NCBI GenBank assembly: GCA_043804755.1
Contig: JAZDIT010000015.1
Span: forward strand, 1 to 11,551
Source: JAZDIT01 sp043804755
GTDB taxonomy: Bacteria; Patescibacteriota; Minisyncoccia; Minisyncoccales; JAQTPW01
DNA length: 11,551 bases
Direction of reading: 5' to 3'
Shown here: positions 11,332-11,551 of the stretch, piece after piece
Position numbering within the stretch: position 1 is the stretch's first letter
Layout of the letters: each line of letters starts with the position of its first letter
Notes under the pieces: model-generated
Databases searched by the model: none
Told to the model about the DNA's origin: nothing
The model's input: the letters and a program-made list of their open reading frames with translations, nothing else
Position numbers and translations under genes: made by a program

Positions 11332-11551
11332 AAATTTTTTTGATTTCCCCAACAACTTCGCTCGGGGTATATTGGGCCTTTATCAGATATTTTACCGCAC
11401 CCATAGCCAGACCCTTATCTATATCCGCTTTCTGACTGAGATTCGAGAAAACCATTACCGGTATCGGACTTGAATTTGGGTCTTCTTTGAGCCTCCTTAA
11501 AATCTCCCAGCCGTCAACCTGGGGTAAAACAAGATCCAAAATCACAAGATC
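11324..11551 (-). CDS. CheY-like response regulator, C-terminal fragment
   Basis: The gene enters from the right edge in frame (first codon seen GAT, 11551-11549), leaving the last 76 residues of a receiver domain. D-L-V-I-L-D-L-V-L-P-Q-V-D-G-W contains the phospho-acceptor Asp (in I-L-D-L) at the end of beta-3. P-V-M-V-F-S-N carries the conserved Ser/Thr at beta-4, and the Lys of Y-L-I-K-A at beta-5 is present. The protein ends with a final helix (VVGEIKKILK) and no output domain, so it is a single-domain or C-terminal receiver acting through protein contacts. GTG at 11545 is in frame but lies inside the domain, so it is not the start. Its place before pilT suggests control of the pilus motor, as with PilG/PilH-like proteins, but that is inferred from position only. 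Confidence 0.88.
   Translation of the reverse strand, partial: DLVILDLVLPQVDGWEILRRLKEDPNSSPIPVMVFSNLSQKADIDKGLAMGAVKYLIKAQYTPSEVVGEIKKILK

Overview
The window looks like a piece of a small, AT-rich genome from the Candidate Phyla Radiation (Patescibacteria, most likely a Parcubacteria-type lineage). This is an inference. It rests on the gene set and order (pilT, pilC, several short prepilins, a prepilin peptidase and a row of pseudopilins on one strand), on N-terminal excisionase-like helix-turn-helix domains fused to a membrane anchor, and on the near absence of clear Shine-Dalgarno sequences. Every supported gene lies on the minus strand, so transcription runs from high to low coordinates.

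Layout in the direction of transcription. At the right edge is the C-terminal part of a CheY-like response regulator (11551-11324). About 110 bp of hairpin-forming repeats separate it from pilT (11211-10147), the retraction ATPase, which is followed by pilC (10081-8876), the inner-membrane platform. Next come two paralogous type IV prepilins (8703-8299 and 8164-7712). Each has a perfect extended -10 promoter just upstream, and a strong terminator sits between them. The second pilin begins a tightly packed run: prepilin peptidase pilD (7701-6889), a GspH/FimT-like pseudopilin, a PilV-like one, a PilW/GspJ-like one and a PilX-like one (down to 4792), with overlaps or gaps of about 10 bp or less. 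NAD-dependent DNA ligase ligA (4765-2696) follows 26 bp later and ends at a terminator. rodA (2580-1483) appears to have its own, possibly leaderless, promoter and is followed by a repeat and a terminator. After a 332-bp non-coding region comes a membrane-anchored protein with two tandem DNA-binding domains (1150-269), and then the start of a secreted protein (197-1).

Together the genes encode most of a retractable type IV pilus or pseudopilus: platform, retraction motor, peptidase, two candidate major pilins and four minor pilins. PilB and any PilM/N/O-type genes are not in view. Such pili could serve attachment to a host cell, twitching or DNA uptake.

The most interesting unexplained signals are non-coding. 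One is a short box, AAGGTCGAAT(A/T), found four times. All four copies are just upstream of genes for exported proteins (both pilins and the secreted protein), and in both pilin genes the box lies just downstream of the predicted transcription start. A second is a hairpin repeat family whose copies begin exactly at the TAA stop codons of rodA and the response regulator. A third is a palindrome embedded in the leader-peptide codons of several prepilin genes. The two-HTH membrane protein next to a tandem pair of the boxes is a candidate regulator, but nothing in the sequence proves that link.
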